The notes: generated by a model not told the origin, from the sequence alone. 11,152 nucleotides of DNA from Candidatus Limivicinus faecipullorum (GCA_018711755.1 DVHY01000192.1:1-11152); one strand, 5' to 3'; numbered from the stretch's first letter, positions 1 through 7,331 are shown. Numbers and translations are program-made.

Positions 1-19
1 GAGCAAGGGGCCTTGTTCT

Positions 20-66
20 CGCTGCGGCTCGGTCACGCTGCGGCTCTGACATGCCACCGGCATGTC
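20..66. repeat. Short direct repeats followed by an inverted repeat
   Basis: An 11-base unit, CGCTGCGGCTC, occurs at 20-30 and again at 36-46, a 16-base period. It is followed by the inverted repeat GACATGCC / GGCATGTC at 48-55 and 59-66 with a three-base loop. The remaining bases up to 154 show no gene-like reading frame that I trust. The pattern resembles the small intergenic repeats scattered through many high-GC Firmicutes genomes, but whether it is repeated elsewhere in this genome cannot be seen here. Confidence 0.45.
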
Positions 67-154
67 ATTCACTACCGCAGCGCCGCTTCGCTACCCCTCG
101 TGCTCCCCTGCTGCTCTATTGTCTATGCTCATACTATAGTTTTTTGACAGTCTC

Positions 155-180
155 ACCGGGCGTCCCTCAGGACGCCCGGT
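155..180 (-). terminator. Strong hairpin downstream of psuG, possible terminator
   Basis: A perfect 11-base-pair stem, ACCGGGCGTCC / GGACGCCCGGT, with a four-base loop lies about 50 bases beyond the psuG stop codon. Neither strand has a proper U-tract straight after the stem, so it may be a 3'-end stabilising hairpin or a weak terminator rather than a classical intrinsic terminator. It probably marks the end of the isomerase-ABC-psuG transcript. Confidence 0.5.
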
Positions 181-230
181 CTTGGAATATGCAGGTATAT
201 GTCTGTCTTGGGGATATCCCGGCCCCGGTC

Positions 231-1142
231 TCACTTGGCCAGGACTGCGGCGGTGCGGGCCGCCAGTCTGGCGTTGTTGAGCACCAGCTTGATGTTGCTC
301 TCCAGGCTGTCGCCGCCGGTGAGCTCCACCACCTTTGCCAGCAGGAAAGGCGTGGTCTCCTTGCCGTGGACGCCCTGGGCCTTGCACTGGGCCAGAGCCT
401 CCTCTATGGCCGCATCGATGACCGCCTTGTCCATGGCGTATTCCTCCGGGATGGGGTTGGTCACCAGCATGCCGCCCTTATAGCCCAGCTCCCGCTGAGC
501 GGCGAACATTGCCGCCAGCTCCTCCGGGCTGTCCACCCGGTAGTCCACTCCGAAGCCGCTCTGCCTGGTATAGAAGGCGGGCAGCTCGTCGGTGCCGTAG
601 CCTATCACCGGCACGCCCTTGGTCTCCAGATACTCCAGGGTCAGCCCCAGGTCCAGTATGGACTTGGCTCCGGCGCACACCACCATCACCGGGGTCTGGG
701 CCAGCTCCTCCAGGTCGGCGGAGATGTCCATGGTCACCTCGGCACCCCGGTGGACGCCGCCGATGCCGCCGGTGGCGAAGATCTTTATCCCGGCCATATA
801 GGCTATCATCATGGTGGTGGTGACGGTGGTGGCTCCGTCCGCCCCCCGGGCCACCAGGGCGGGCAGGTCACGGCGGCTGGCCTTGGCCACGCCCCGGCCG
901 GTCTTGCCCAGATATTCTATCTCTTCCTTGCTCAATCCCGCCTTCAGCCTGCCGCCGATGACGGCGATGGTGGCGGGTACGGCCCCGTTGTCCCTGATGG
1001 TCTGCTCCACCAGCAGCGCCGTCTCCACGTTCTTGGGATAGGGCATGCCGTGGGAGATTATGGTGCTCTCCAGAGCCACCACCGGCTTGCCGGCGGCCAG
1101 GGCCTCCTGCACTTCAGGGGCTATGTCAAGATACTTGTTCAT
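231..1142 (-). CDS. psuG: Pseudouridine-5'-phosphate glycosidase
   Basis: PsuG (indigoidine synthase A-like family) cleaves the C-C bond of pseudouridine 5'-phosphate to give uracil and ribose 5-phosphate in the cytoplasm. The protein is 303 residues, close to the usual 300-312. It has the family N-terminus with the ALEST motif (residues 23-27), TGGIGGVHRG (124-133) and CAGAKSILD (156-164). K160 in the last motif matches the lysine known to form the Schiff base with ribose in the E. coli enzyme. A clear AAAGGAG ribosome binding site lies eight bases before the ATG. It is the last gene of the minus-strand operon, 71 bases after the second permease, so it should be made together with the importer. 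No pseudouridine kinase (psuK) is visible in the window, although PsuG needs the phosphorylated substrate; the kinase may be encoded elsewhere. Confidence 0.95.
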   Translation of the reverse strand: MNKYLDIAPEVQEALAAGKPVVALESTIISHGMPYPKNVETALLVEQTIRDNGAVPATIAVIGGRLKAGLSKEEIEYLGKTGRGVAKASRRDLPALVARGADGATTVTTTMMIAYMAGIKIFATGGIGGVHRGAEVTMDISADLEELAQTPVMVVCAGAKSILDLGLTLEYLETKGVPVIGYGTDELPAFYTRQSGFGVDYRVDSPEELAAMFAAQRELGYKGGMLVTNPIPEEYAMDKAVIDAAIEEALAQCKAQGVHGKETTPFLLAKVVELTGGDSLESNIKLVLNNARLAARTAAVLAK

Positions 1143-1172
1143 GGTGTTTTCTCCTTTTGATATACCGGCTCA

Positions 1173-1206
1173 GGCCGCCGGGCCGAAGCTCTTTCCCCCG
1201 GCGGCC
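1173..1206 (-). other. GC-rich hairpin between permease and psuG
   Basis: A perfect 10-base-pair inverted repeat, GGCCGCCGGG / CCCGGCGGCC, with a 14-base loop fills the only sizeable gap between the importer genes and psuG. It starts eight bases after the permease stop codon. No U-tract follows on the minus strand, so it is more likely an mRNA processing or stability element, or a leaky terminator lowering psuG expression, than a full stop. Confidence 0.5.
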
Positions 1207-1213
1207 ACGGGCC

Positions 1214-2158
1214 TTATTTAGACTTTATATAGGGCTTGCCGTTGGCCGCAGGCACCCGGGATTTGCCCACAAAGAGGATGAGCACTATCACCGTTACCAC
1301 ATAAGGTATCATGGATATCAGGTGTACGTTCACTCCCGAGGAGCCGCCCAGCACCACCTTCAGGCCGGAACAGAAGCCGAAGAGCAGGCAGCCCAGCAAT
1401 GCCCCCTGGGGCCTGAACTTGCCGAAGAGCACGGCGGCTATGGCGATGAAGCCCTGGCCCACGATGGATATGGGGCGGAACTGGTTGGAGGTGGCCATGG
1501 TGACGCAGGCTCCGCCCAGGCCGGACAGGAAGCCGGACAGGCACACGCAGGTGAAGCGGGTGGCGATGACGTTGATGCCCAGAGTCTCGCAGGCCTGGGG
1601 ATGCTCGCCGCAGGCTCTCAGCCGCAGGCCGAAGCGGGTCTTGTAGAACACGAACCACACCAGAATGACCATGATGAACACCAGATAGGTGGAGGCATAG
1701 GTGGCAAAGACATTGTCCATGAAGCGGCCGAACACGGTGCTGGTGTCAAACACGCCCTTGAAGAGGGTGGGTATCTTCTGCTCCGGGGTGAGGGGTATGG
1801 TGTCGGTGGAGTTGAAGAGCACCCGGGCTATCATTATGACTATGCCTGGGCCCAGCATGTTTATGGCCGTACCGGCTATGGTCTGGTCCGCCCCCAGGTT
1901 CACCGTGGCAAAGGCGTGGATGGCTCCGAAGAGCATGCCCGCCAGGCCCCCGCACAAAAAGCCCAGATAGGGGCTGCCGGTAAAGTAGGCCACCACCGTG
2001 CCGGTAAAGGCGCCGGCGGTCATCATGCCCTCGATGCCGATGTTCACCACGCCGGAGACTTCCGAGAAGCAGGAGCCCAGAGCGGCATACAGCAGCGGCG
2101 GGGTGTAGATAAGGGTGGCATAAAGGATTATGCCGAATTCATTCATAAACGCCGTCAT
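1214..2158 (-). CDS. Nucleoside ABC transporter permease, second subunit (YufQ/NupQ-like)
   Basis: This 314-residue multi-spanning membrane protein belongs to the BPD_transp_2 permease family of ribose/nucleoside importers. The N-terminal stretch FSEVSGVVNIGIEGMM (residues 31-46) is the hallmark of the NupQ/YufQ branch, and a run of hydrophobic segments follows along the length. It should pair with the neighbouring permease to form the membrane channel of the importer. The start codon overlaps the stop of the upstream permease gene by four bases (ATGA), and AGGAGGGGG just upstream is a strong ribosome binding site, so the two permeases are translationally coupled. Exact substrate range cannot be read from the sequence; the salvage genes around it favour nucleosides. 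Isoleucine is often encoded by ATA, as in its neighbours. Confidence 0.93.
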   Translation of the reverse strand: MTAFMNEFGIILYATLIYTPPLLYAALGSCFSEVSGVVNIGIEGMMTAGAFTGTVVAYFTGSPYLGFLCGGLAGMLFGAIHAFATVNLGADQTIAGTAINMLGPGIVIMIARVLFNSTDTIPLTPEQKIPTLFKGVFDTSTVFGRFMDNVFATYASTYLVFIMVILVWFVFYKTRFGLRLRACGEHPQACETLGINVIATRFTCVCLSGFLSGLGGACVTMATSNQFRPISIVGQGFIAIAAVLFGKFRPQGALLGCLLFGFCSGLKVVLGGSSGVNVHLISMIPYVVTVIVLILFVGKSRVPAANGKPYIKSK

Positions 2159-3276
2159 TGTTCAGCCCCCTCCTTTCCGCTCTGTACCGCTGCGGCTTTT
2201 GGCTTTTTCTTTATCTGCACGTATTTCAGCCGCTCAAAAATGACGGAGATGGCGATGAACAGCACCACCGTGCCCACGATGACGTTTATCAGCTGGGTGG
2301 GGGCTCCCACCAGGTTCAGCTTGCTGCCGCCGTAGATAAGGGCCCCGTAGAATATTCCCGCAAAGAATACGCCGAAGGGGTTGGAGCAGCCCATCAGGGC
2401 CACCACTATGCCGGCAAAGCCATAGCCCTCCTGGCTGGAGAACACGCTTATGCGGCTGCCCATGCCCATCAGCTGCAGGGCCCCGCCCAGGCCCGCCATG
2501 GCCCCCGACAGGGCCAGGGCAGTGAGGATGGAGCGGTTCACGTTGATGCCGCCGTACTCGGCGGCGGACTTGTTCGCCCCCACGGCTTTCAGCCGGTAGC
2601 CCAGGGTGGTCTTGTCGATGATGAGCCAGGCGATGAGCATCATCACCAGGGCCACCAGTATGCCCCAGTTGGCCGTGGGGCACAGGCCCAGATCGGCGAT
2701 GAGCTCCTTGGACAGCAGGGTGCTGGCATTTTCGGAGATGTTCTTGGTAGCTTCGGCGGTGCCGTCGCTGTGGATGGCGGGGATGCCGGCGATGAAGTTG
2801 GACAGGTAGAAGGCTATCCAGTTGAACATTATCATGGACAGCACTTCATTGATGCCCCACTTGTTTTTCAGTATGCCCACTATGGCCCCCCAGAGCGCCC
2901 CCGCCAGCATGGCGGCGATAAAGCACAGAGGGATGAGGATGACGGAGGGCAGGCTGCCGAAAAGTATGCCCACGCAGGCGGCGGCCATGGAGCCCAGGAC
3001 GAACTGGCCTTCGGCGCCGATATTGAATATGCCGGTGCGGAAGGAGAAGGCCACGGACAGGCCCGTCATTATATAGGGTATGGAATAGACTATGACATAG
3101 GAGATGCCCTTGACGCTGGTGACGCTGGTGATGAGCCGGCCATATGCCGCCCCCACGTCCAGGCCCATTATCAGCAGGAAAAAGGCCCCTACCACAAAGC
3201 CCAGGATTATGGACAGCAGGATATGTATGATCCGGGTCTCGGATATAATGGCAAGCACGCTTTTCTTGTTATCCAT
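2155..3276 (-). CDS. Nucleoside ABC transporter permease, first subunit (YufP/NupP-like)
   Basis: A 373-residue permease of the BPD_transp_2 family. It begins with a short cytoplasmic N-terminus and a long hydrophobic segment (about residues 16-38). Residues FRTGIFNIGAEGQFVLGSMAA (about 78-98) form the conserved family motif equivalent to the NIG-EG motif in its partner. The length fits the larger permease of this importer type. A GGGAGGT ribosome binding site precedes the ATG, and the start overlaps the end of the ATPase gene by eight bases; its own end overlaps the next permease by four. Such packing is typical of genes whose products assemble one-to-one in a complex. The protein is expected in the cytoplasmic membrane together with the other permease, the double ATPase and the lipoprotein. 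Confidence 0.93.
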   Translation of the reverse strand: MDNKKSVLAIISETRIIHILLSIILGFVVGAFFLLIMGLDVGAAYGRLITSVTSVKGISYVIVYSIPYIMTGLSVAFSFRTGIFNIGAEGQFVLGSMAAACVGILFGSLPSVILIPLCFIAAMLAGALWGAIVGILKNKWGINEVLSMIMFNWIAFYLSNFIAGIPAIHSDGTAEATKNISENASTLLSKELIADLGLCPTANWGILVALVMMLIAWLIIDKTTLGYRLKAVGANKSAAEYGGINVNRSILTALALSGAMAGLGGALQLMGMGSRISVFSSQEGYGFAGIVVALMGCSNPFGVFFAGIFYGALIYGGSKLNLVGAPTQLINVIVGTVVLFIAISVIFERLKYVQIKKKPKAAAVQSGKEGAEQ

Positions 3277-4789
3277 TTACCTTACCTCCCGCCATCAGCA
3301 GTCCCAGCTGGTTCTCCGTGGCCTCTTCGCCGGGTATGGAGGCCACTATCCTGCCGTCAAAAATCACGTCTATCTTGTCGGAGAGACTCATGATCTCGTC
3401 CAGTTCAAAGGACACCAGCAGCACCGCCTTGCCCTTGTTGCGCTGCTCCACGATGTACTTGTGCACATACTCTATGGCGCCCACGTCCAGGCCCCGGGTG
3501 GGGTTGACGGCGATGAGCAGGTCCTTGTCGTTCTGCACTTCCCGGGCAATGATTACCTTCTGCTGGTTGCCGCCCGAGAGGGTCCCGGCAGTGCGCCGCT
3601 CGCTGTTTTGAGGGCGTATGTCGTAATTTTGTATGGACTGGGTGGCGTGGGCAAAAATGGCCTCCCGGTTGAAAAGGTGGTTCCTGGAATAGGGCTGCTC
3701 CTCATAGTTCTGGAGTATCAGGTTGTCCTCCACGCTGAAGTCCAGTATGAGGCCGTGCTTCTGCCGGTCGGCGGGGATGCTGGAGACCCCGTGGTCAAAG
3801 CCGAAGCGAGGCGGCTTGTTGAACACGTCCGCTCCGCTTACCAGTATGCGGCCGGAAGTGCCCTTGCGCAGGCCGGTTATCACTTCCACCAGCTCCGTCT
3901 GGCCGTTGCCGTCTATGCCGGCGATGCCCACGATCTCCCCCCGGCGCACCTGCAGGTCCAGGCCCTTGACTATCTCCACGCCCCGGTAGTCGTTGCAGTG
4001 CAGGTCTTCCACATCCAGCACCACTTCCCCGGGCTCCTGCTTGGGCTTATCCACGGTGAAGGTGACGCTGCGGCCCACCATCATGCTGGCAAGCTGGTTC
4101 TCGCTGACCTTCTCCACGTCCACGGTGTCTATGTACTTGCCCTGGCGGATGATGGTGCAGAAGTCCGCGGCGGCCTTTATCTCCTTGAGCTTGTGGGTGA
4201 TTATTATTATGCTCTTGCCGTCCTTGGTGAGGCTGCGCATTATCTCGATGAGCTCCTCTATCTCCTGGGGAGTCAGCGAGGAGGTGGGCTCGTCCAGTAT
4301 CAGGATGTCCGCGCCCCGGTACAGGGCCTTGAGTATCTCCACACGCTGCTGCATGCCCACGGAGATGTCCTCTATCTTGGCGTCCGGGTCTATGGCCAGG
4401 CCGTAGCGCCGGCTGAGCTCCTCCACATTTTTCCTGGCGGCCACCATGTCCAGGGCCGGGCCCTTGGTGGGCTCCGTGCCCAGGACGATATTCTCCGTGA
4501 CGGTGAAGGGCTGGATAAGCATGAAGTGCTGGTGGACCATGCCTATGCCGGCGGCTATGGCGTCCCGGGGGTTGTTCATCTCTATGGCTTTGCCGTTTAC
4601 CAGTATCTGGCCGGAGGTGGGCTTGAGCAGACCGTAGAGCTGGTTCATCAGGGTGGACTTGCCCGCTCCGTTCTCCCCCAGTATCGCGTGTATCTCGCCC
4701 TTGTGGACGGTGAGGTTGATGTTGTCGTTTGCCGTGAAATCCCCGAACTTCTTGACTATGTTGCGCATCTCGATGACCGGGGTATTCAT
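3269..4789 (-). CDS. Nucleoside ABC transporter ATP-binding protein with two ATPase domains (YufO/NupO-like)
   Basis: This protein drives the importer by ATP hydrolysis. With the ATG at 4789 it has 506 residues, the normal length for the double-domain family. Domain one has Walker A GENGAGKST (38-46), signature SVGMQQR (143-149), Walker B ILILDEP (162-168) and the switch histidine H199. Domain two has the degenerate Walker A AGIDGNGQTEL (290-300), signature LSGGNQQK (404-411) and LLIAVNPTRGLD (424-435), where the usual catalytic Asp-Glu is replaced by Asn-Pro. A non-catalytic second site is usual in this family, not damage. The start is uncertain: a TTG at 4810, seven bases after AGGGGG, would add seven residues, and a further in-frame TTG lies at 4831. 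Family alignments normally begin near VIEM, which supports 4789. The gene overlaps the downstream permease by eight bases. Confidence 0.94.
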   Translation of the reverse strand: MNTPVIEMRNIVKKFGDFTANDNINLTVHKGEIHAILGENGAGKSTLMNQLYGLLKPTSGQILVNGKAIEMNNPRDAIAAGIGMVHQHFMLIQPFTVTENIVLGTEPTKGPALDMVAARKNVEELSRRYGLAIDPDAKIEDISVGMQQRVEILKALYRGADILILDEPTSSLTPQEIEELIEIMRSLTKDGKSIIIITHKLKEIKAAADFCTIIRQGKYIDTVDVEKVSENQLASMMVGRSVTFTVDKPKQEPGEVVLDVEDLHCNDYRGVEIVKGLDLQVRRGEIVGIAGIDGNGQTELVEVITGLRKGTSGRILVSGADVFNKPPRFGFDHGVSSIPADRQKHGLILDFSVEDNLILQNYEEQPYSRNHLFNREAIFAHATQSIQNYDIRPQNSERRTAGTLSGGNQQKVIIAREVQNDKDLLIAVNPTRGLDVGAIEYVHKYIVEQRNKGKAVLLVSFELDEIMSLSDKIDVIFDGRIVASIPGEEATENQLGLLMAGGKVNG

Positions 4790-4814
4790 ATCGATATATT
4801 CTCTTGCCAAATCA

Positions 4815-4823
4815 ATGCCCCCT
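4815..4823 (-). promoter_or_regulatory. Ribosome binding site bearing on the ATPase start
   Basis: On the minus strand the only strong purine run before the ATPase gene is AGGGGG at about 4818-4823. It sits seven bases before a TTG codon at 4810, which is ideal spacing, and about 28 bases before the ATG at 4789. The ATG has only the weak run AGAGAA nine bases upstream. Translation may therefore start at TTG 4810 (M-A-R-E-Y-I-D before the family start). Confidence 0.45.
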
Positions 4824-4851
4824 AAGTTCAAATTGTGTACAGCACCATGGC

Positions 4852-6036
4852 TTACAGAATTTTGAAGAAGGCCTCGAGCTCCGCCGCATGTCTGCCCCGG
4901 CAGATGATATGGTGGTTATTGATAGGCTTGGTGAGGAAGTAGGAGAAGTCGTCCAGGCGCAGCTTTATCTGGGTGCGGCAGAGCATGTTGCTGAAGGGGG
5001 TGGGTATGATGCTGCCCTCCTGGGCGTGCCAGCGGGACAGGTCGCCCTCGCACTTGAAGATGGTGCAGTCGCTCTCGGCAAAGGTGCCCTGCACCGCCAC
5101 GCCGATGCCGGACTCAAAGTGGGTGTTCAGGCAGAAGTCCTTGAGCATGGTGGTGGGGATGGTGCAGTGGGCAAAGACGGCGGTGCCGGCCTTGGTGTCG
5201 AAGCGGCTGGGATTGCACAGGAACATGGGCTCTCCCGAGACGGCCCCCAGAATGGCCATGGACAGCAGGGCGGGCACGTCGCTCTCGCAGCCGCCGCAGA
5301 TGCCCTCGTCATTGAGGATGGACAGGGCCAGGCAGCCGGTGGTATACACGGTGTCCAGCAGATCGAAGCAGCGCACGGTGACGCCGCTGAGCTGATATTT
5401 ATCGCACAGGCGCTTCACCGCCCCGTAGACATACAGGGCCTTCTCCACCTCTTCCGCCTTGTAGCCCTTGGCCTTGAAGGCCCGGGTATACTCGTTCTCA
5501 GGATACTCGTTCCTGGCTATCTCCGAGAGGAACTCTTCCATGCCTATCTTCACAAAGCCCATGCCCAGCTTTTCCATCATGGCCTCGGGGCTGTAGTTGC
5601 AGGCGATGAGCCACTCGGAGGGCTCGCCGATGCAGCCCAGGTTCTTCCCCTTCAACGCGGCCTTGGCCCGGTGGGCGTTGGCGATGAGGCGGATCTTCTC
5701 CGCTATCTGCTGGATGTCGCCGTGGAGTATCTCGCCGCTGCCGCCGTGCTTGTTCAGGAAGCTGAGTATCTCCATGGAGGCGGCCAGGGAATTGCTCTCG
5801 CCGCTGGTGAGTATGTAGCAGTGGCGGTCCTTCAGCCGGTCAAAGGCCTGGATAAAGTAGCCCTCGCTGCCGCCGGAGGCCACGTAGAGCAGGGCGAAAT
5901 CCTCCGCCAGGTACTGCTCCAGAGACACCTTCTCCAGCTTTTCCCCAAGAGCCTGGGACACGGCGTCTATATAATCGGTCATGTGCTGTTCGGTTATCTG
6001 GGACAGGGGGCTTCTTATCTGGTAATATGCGGGCAT
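4852..6036 (-). CDS. L-fucose/L-arabinose isomerase family protein
   Basis: This 394-residue protein has the fold and motifs of the fucose/arabinose isomerase superfamily, whose members interconvert aldoses and ketoses with a divalent metal. Visible motifs are LTSGESNSLAAS (76-87), IGEPSEWLIA (136-145), TTGCLALSILNDEG (232-245), CESDVPALLSM (250-260), FAHCTIP (288-294), THFESG (305-310) and NNHHI (373-377). E244, D253 and one of H375/H376 are the likely equivalents of the three metal ligands of E. coli FucI. It is shorter than classical FucI (about 590), as is common in an uncharacterised branch of the family. It has a good AAAGGAG ribosome binding site and its own promoter, and is first in the operon ahead of the nucleoside ABC genes and psuG. 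The true substrate is unknown; a free pentose such as ribose is one guess from context. Confidence 0.85.
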   Translation of the reverse strand: MPAYYQIRSPLSQITEQHMTDYIDAVSQALGEKLEKVSLEQYLAEDFALLYVASGGSEGYFIQAFDRLKDRHCYILTSGESNSLAASMEILSFLNKHGGSGEILHGDIQQIAEKIRLIANAHRAKAALKGKNLGCIGEPSEWLIACNYSPEAMMEKLGMGFVKIGMEEFLSEIARNEYPENEYTRAFKAKGYKAEEVEKALYVYGAVKRLCDKYQLSGVTVRCFDLLDTVYTTGCLALSILNDEGICGGCESDVPALLSMAILGAVSGEPMFLCNPSRFDTKAGTAVFAHCTIPTTMLKDFCLNTHFESGIGVAVQGTFAESDCTIFKCEGDLSRWHAQEGSIIPTPFSNMLCRTQIKLRLDDFSYFLTKPINNHHIICRGRHAAELEAFFKIL

Positions 6037-6146
6037 GGTTCATTCTCCTTTTACATAAAAATTTCTGTTTGTATCTGCTTTCTATCCGCCTCCGGGAGAA
6101 TTGGAAGACGGCAGGAGAGGCGCAGGCTCTCCATGGTATTTTGTTT

Positions 6147-6175
6147 ATTATAGCACAGCAGCTCCCGCTTTTCTA
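6147..6175 (-). promoter_or_regulatory. Promoter of the isomerase-ABC-psuG operon
   Basis: On the minus strand there is a perfect -10 box TATAAT (6147-6152) with TAGAAA as a moderate -35 (6170-6175) and a spacer of exactly 17 bases. It lies just past the terminator of the lipoprotein gene, so it can restart transcription for the five downstream genes. Transcription would begin near 6140, giving a leader of about 100 bases before the isomerase start. Confidence 0.65.
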
Positions 6176-6193
6176 TATTTTCTCTCTCTGTTC

Positions 6194-6235
6194 CCAAAAA
6201 AAGTCCTCCACCGCTTTTGCGGTGGAGGACTTGGG
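6194..6235 (-). terminator. Intrinsic terminator of the BMP lipoprotein gene
   Basis: A perfect 14-base-pair stem (6201-6214 with 6219-6232, core CCTCCACCGC / GCGGTGGAGG) with a four-base loop is followed on the minus strand by a run of seven T. It begins about 20 bases after the stop codon of the lipoprotein gene. This is the clearest terminator in the window and separates the binding-protein transcript from the isomerase-ABC operon. Confidence 0.93.
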
Positions 6236-6254
6236 TATCAGATTTTCTGCTTTA

Positions 6255-7331
6255 TCACTCGGCCAGAGTGAAGGCGGGGCAGTCAGCAACGGAGGTGGGA
6301 ACGCTCTTCTCGCCGTTGATGATAGCGGTCTTGGCAGCCTCAACGGTCTCCAGGACCTCAGCGGGGATGTGGTCACGGGTGGGAGCCAGGTCAACGCCGC
6401 CGTTGGACAGGTCATACATGTGGACACCGGCAGTGAAGTTGCCCTCGGCAACAGCCTTGGAGATGTCCTGAGAAGCCACGTCCACACGCTTCATAGCGGA
6501 GGTGAGCACATGGTCGGGAGCCAGGGAAGCCTGGTCGGTGTCAACGCCGATGGCCCAGATGCCTTCCTCGTCGCAGGCGGAGATCACGCCGATGCCGGAA
6601 CCGCCGGCAGCGTGGTAGATGACGTCAGCGCCCTTGGTGATCATGTCCTTGGCAGCGGTGGAGCCGCCGGCGATGTCGCCGAAGTTGTTGACATTGTACT
6701 GGAGGACCTGAGCATCGGGGCAGGCCTCAAGAACACCGGTGATGTAGCCGATGCCGAAGAGGTTCATGGAGTCGGACACCATGCCCTGGACATAGCCCAC
6801 GATCTTGCTCTCGGTGACGGAACCGGCAACCAGGCCCACCAGGTAGGAAGCCTGCTCCTGAGCGAACATCAGGCAGGCCACGTTGGGCAGGTCGATGGTG
6901 GAGTCATCGATGATGGCGAAGAGCTGGTCGGGGTTGGCCTCGGCAGCCTCACGGGTGGCGTCAGCCAGCATGTAGCCCACGCAGATGATAAGGTCGTAAC
7001 CCTCGTCGATGAAGGTGTTGATGTTGGTCTGGTAGTCAGCGTCGGTCTTGCTCTCCAGGTAGTTCACCTCGAAGACCTCGGGGTCCAGAGCCTGCAGGCC
7101 TTCCCAGGAAGTCTGGTTGAAGGACTGGTCGTTCACGCCGCCAACGTCGGTGACCATGCCGATACGGACCTTCTCGGCAGGAGCGGCTTCCTCCTCGGCG
7201 GGAGCCTCCTCGGCAGGTGCCTCAGCAGCGGGGGCCTCGGCAGCATCCTCGGCGGCGGGCTCGCTGGAGCCGCAGGCGCACAGAGCAAATACCATGCAAA
7301 GAGCCAGCATAAGTGCGAGAATCTTTTTCAT
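6255..7331 (-). CDS. BMP-family nucleoside-binding lipoprotein (ABC transporter substrate-binding protein)
   Basis: The extracellular receptor of the importer, in the Bmp/Med/PnrA family that binds purine and other nucleosides. The 358-residue precursor has a signal peptide (1-19) with lipobox LCAC and lipidated C20, then an acidic Ala/Glu/Pro linker (about 24-53) holding the receptor off the membrane. The binding domain follows from V55, with the family motif GVNDQSFN (65-72) in the ligand-contacting region and GVDTDQ later. It has GGAGG eight bases before the ATG, a strong promoter and its own terminator, consistent with a receptor made in excess over the membrane complex. Codon use differs from its neighbours: the isoleucine codons I read are ATC or ATT, while flanking genes often use ATA. 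High expression is the simplest reason. Its ABC partners lie one gene further down the same strand. Confidence 0.93.
   Translation of the reverse strand: MKKILALMLALCMVFALCACGSSEPAAEDAAEAPAAEAPAEEAPAEEEAAPAEKVRIGMVTDVGGVNDQSFNQTSWEGLQALDPEVFEVNYLESKTDADYQTNINTFIDEGYDLIICVGYMLADATREAAEANPDQLFAIIDDSTIDLPNVACLMFAQEQASYLVGLVAGSVTESKIVGYVQGMVSDSMNLFGIGYITGVLEACPDAQVLQYNVNNFGDIAGGSTAAKDMITKGADVIYHAAGGSGIGVISACDEEGIWAIGVDTDQASLAPDHVLTSAMKRVDVASQDISKAVAEGNFTAGVHMYDLSNGGVDLAPTRDHIPAEVLETVEAAKTAIINGEKSVPTSVADCPAFTLAE

Noticed and set aside
144..149. A TTGACA hexamer on the plus strand that could be a -35 box
   Set aside because: About 17 bases downstream lies the GC-rich hairpin, not a -10 box, and no plus-strand gene follows.
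51..1160. A 369-codon plus-strand open frame starting in the left repeat
   Set aside because: It is mostly antisense to psuG and begins inside the repeat-like stretch; it has no ribosome binding site or recognisable domain.
3104..4825. A 573-codon plus-strand open frame opposite the ABC ATPase gene
   Set aside because: It is antisense to an unmistakable ATPase gene; long antisense frames are expected in GC-rich genes, and the translation has no family features or good start.
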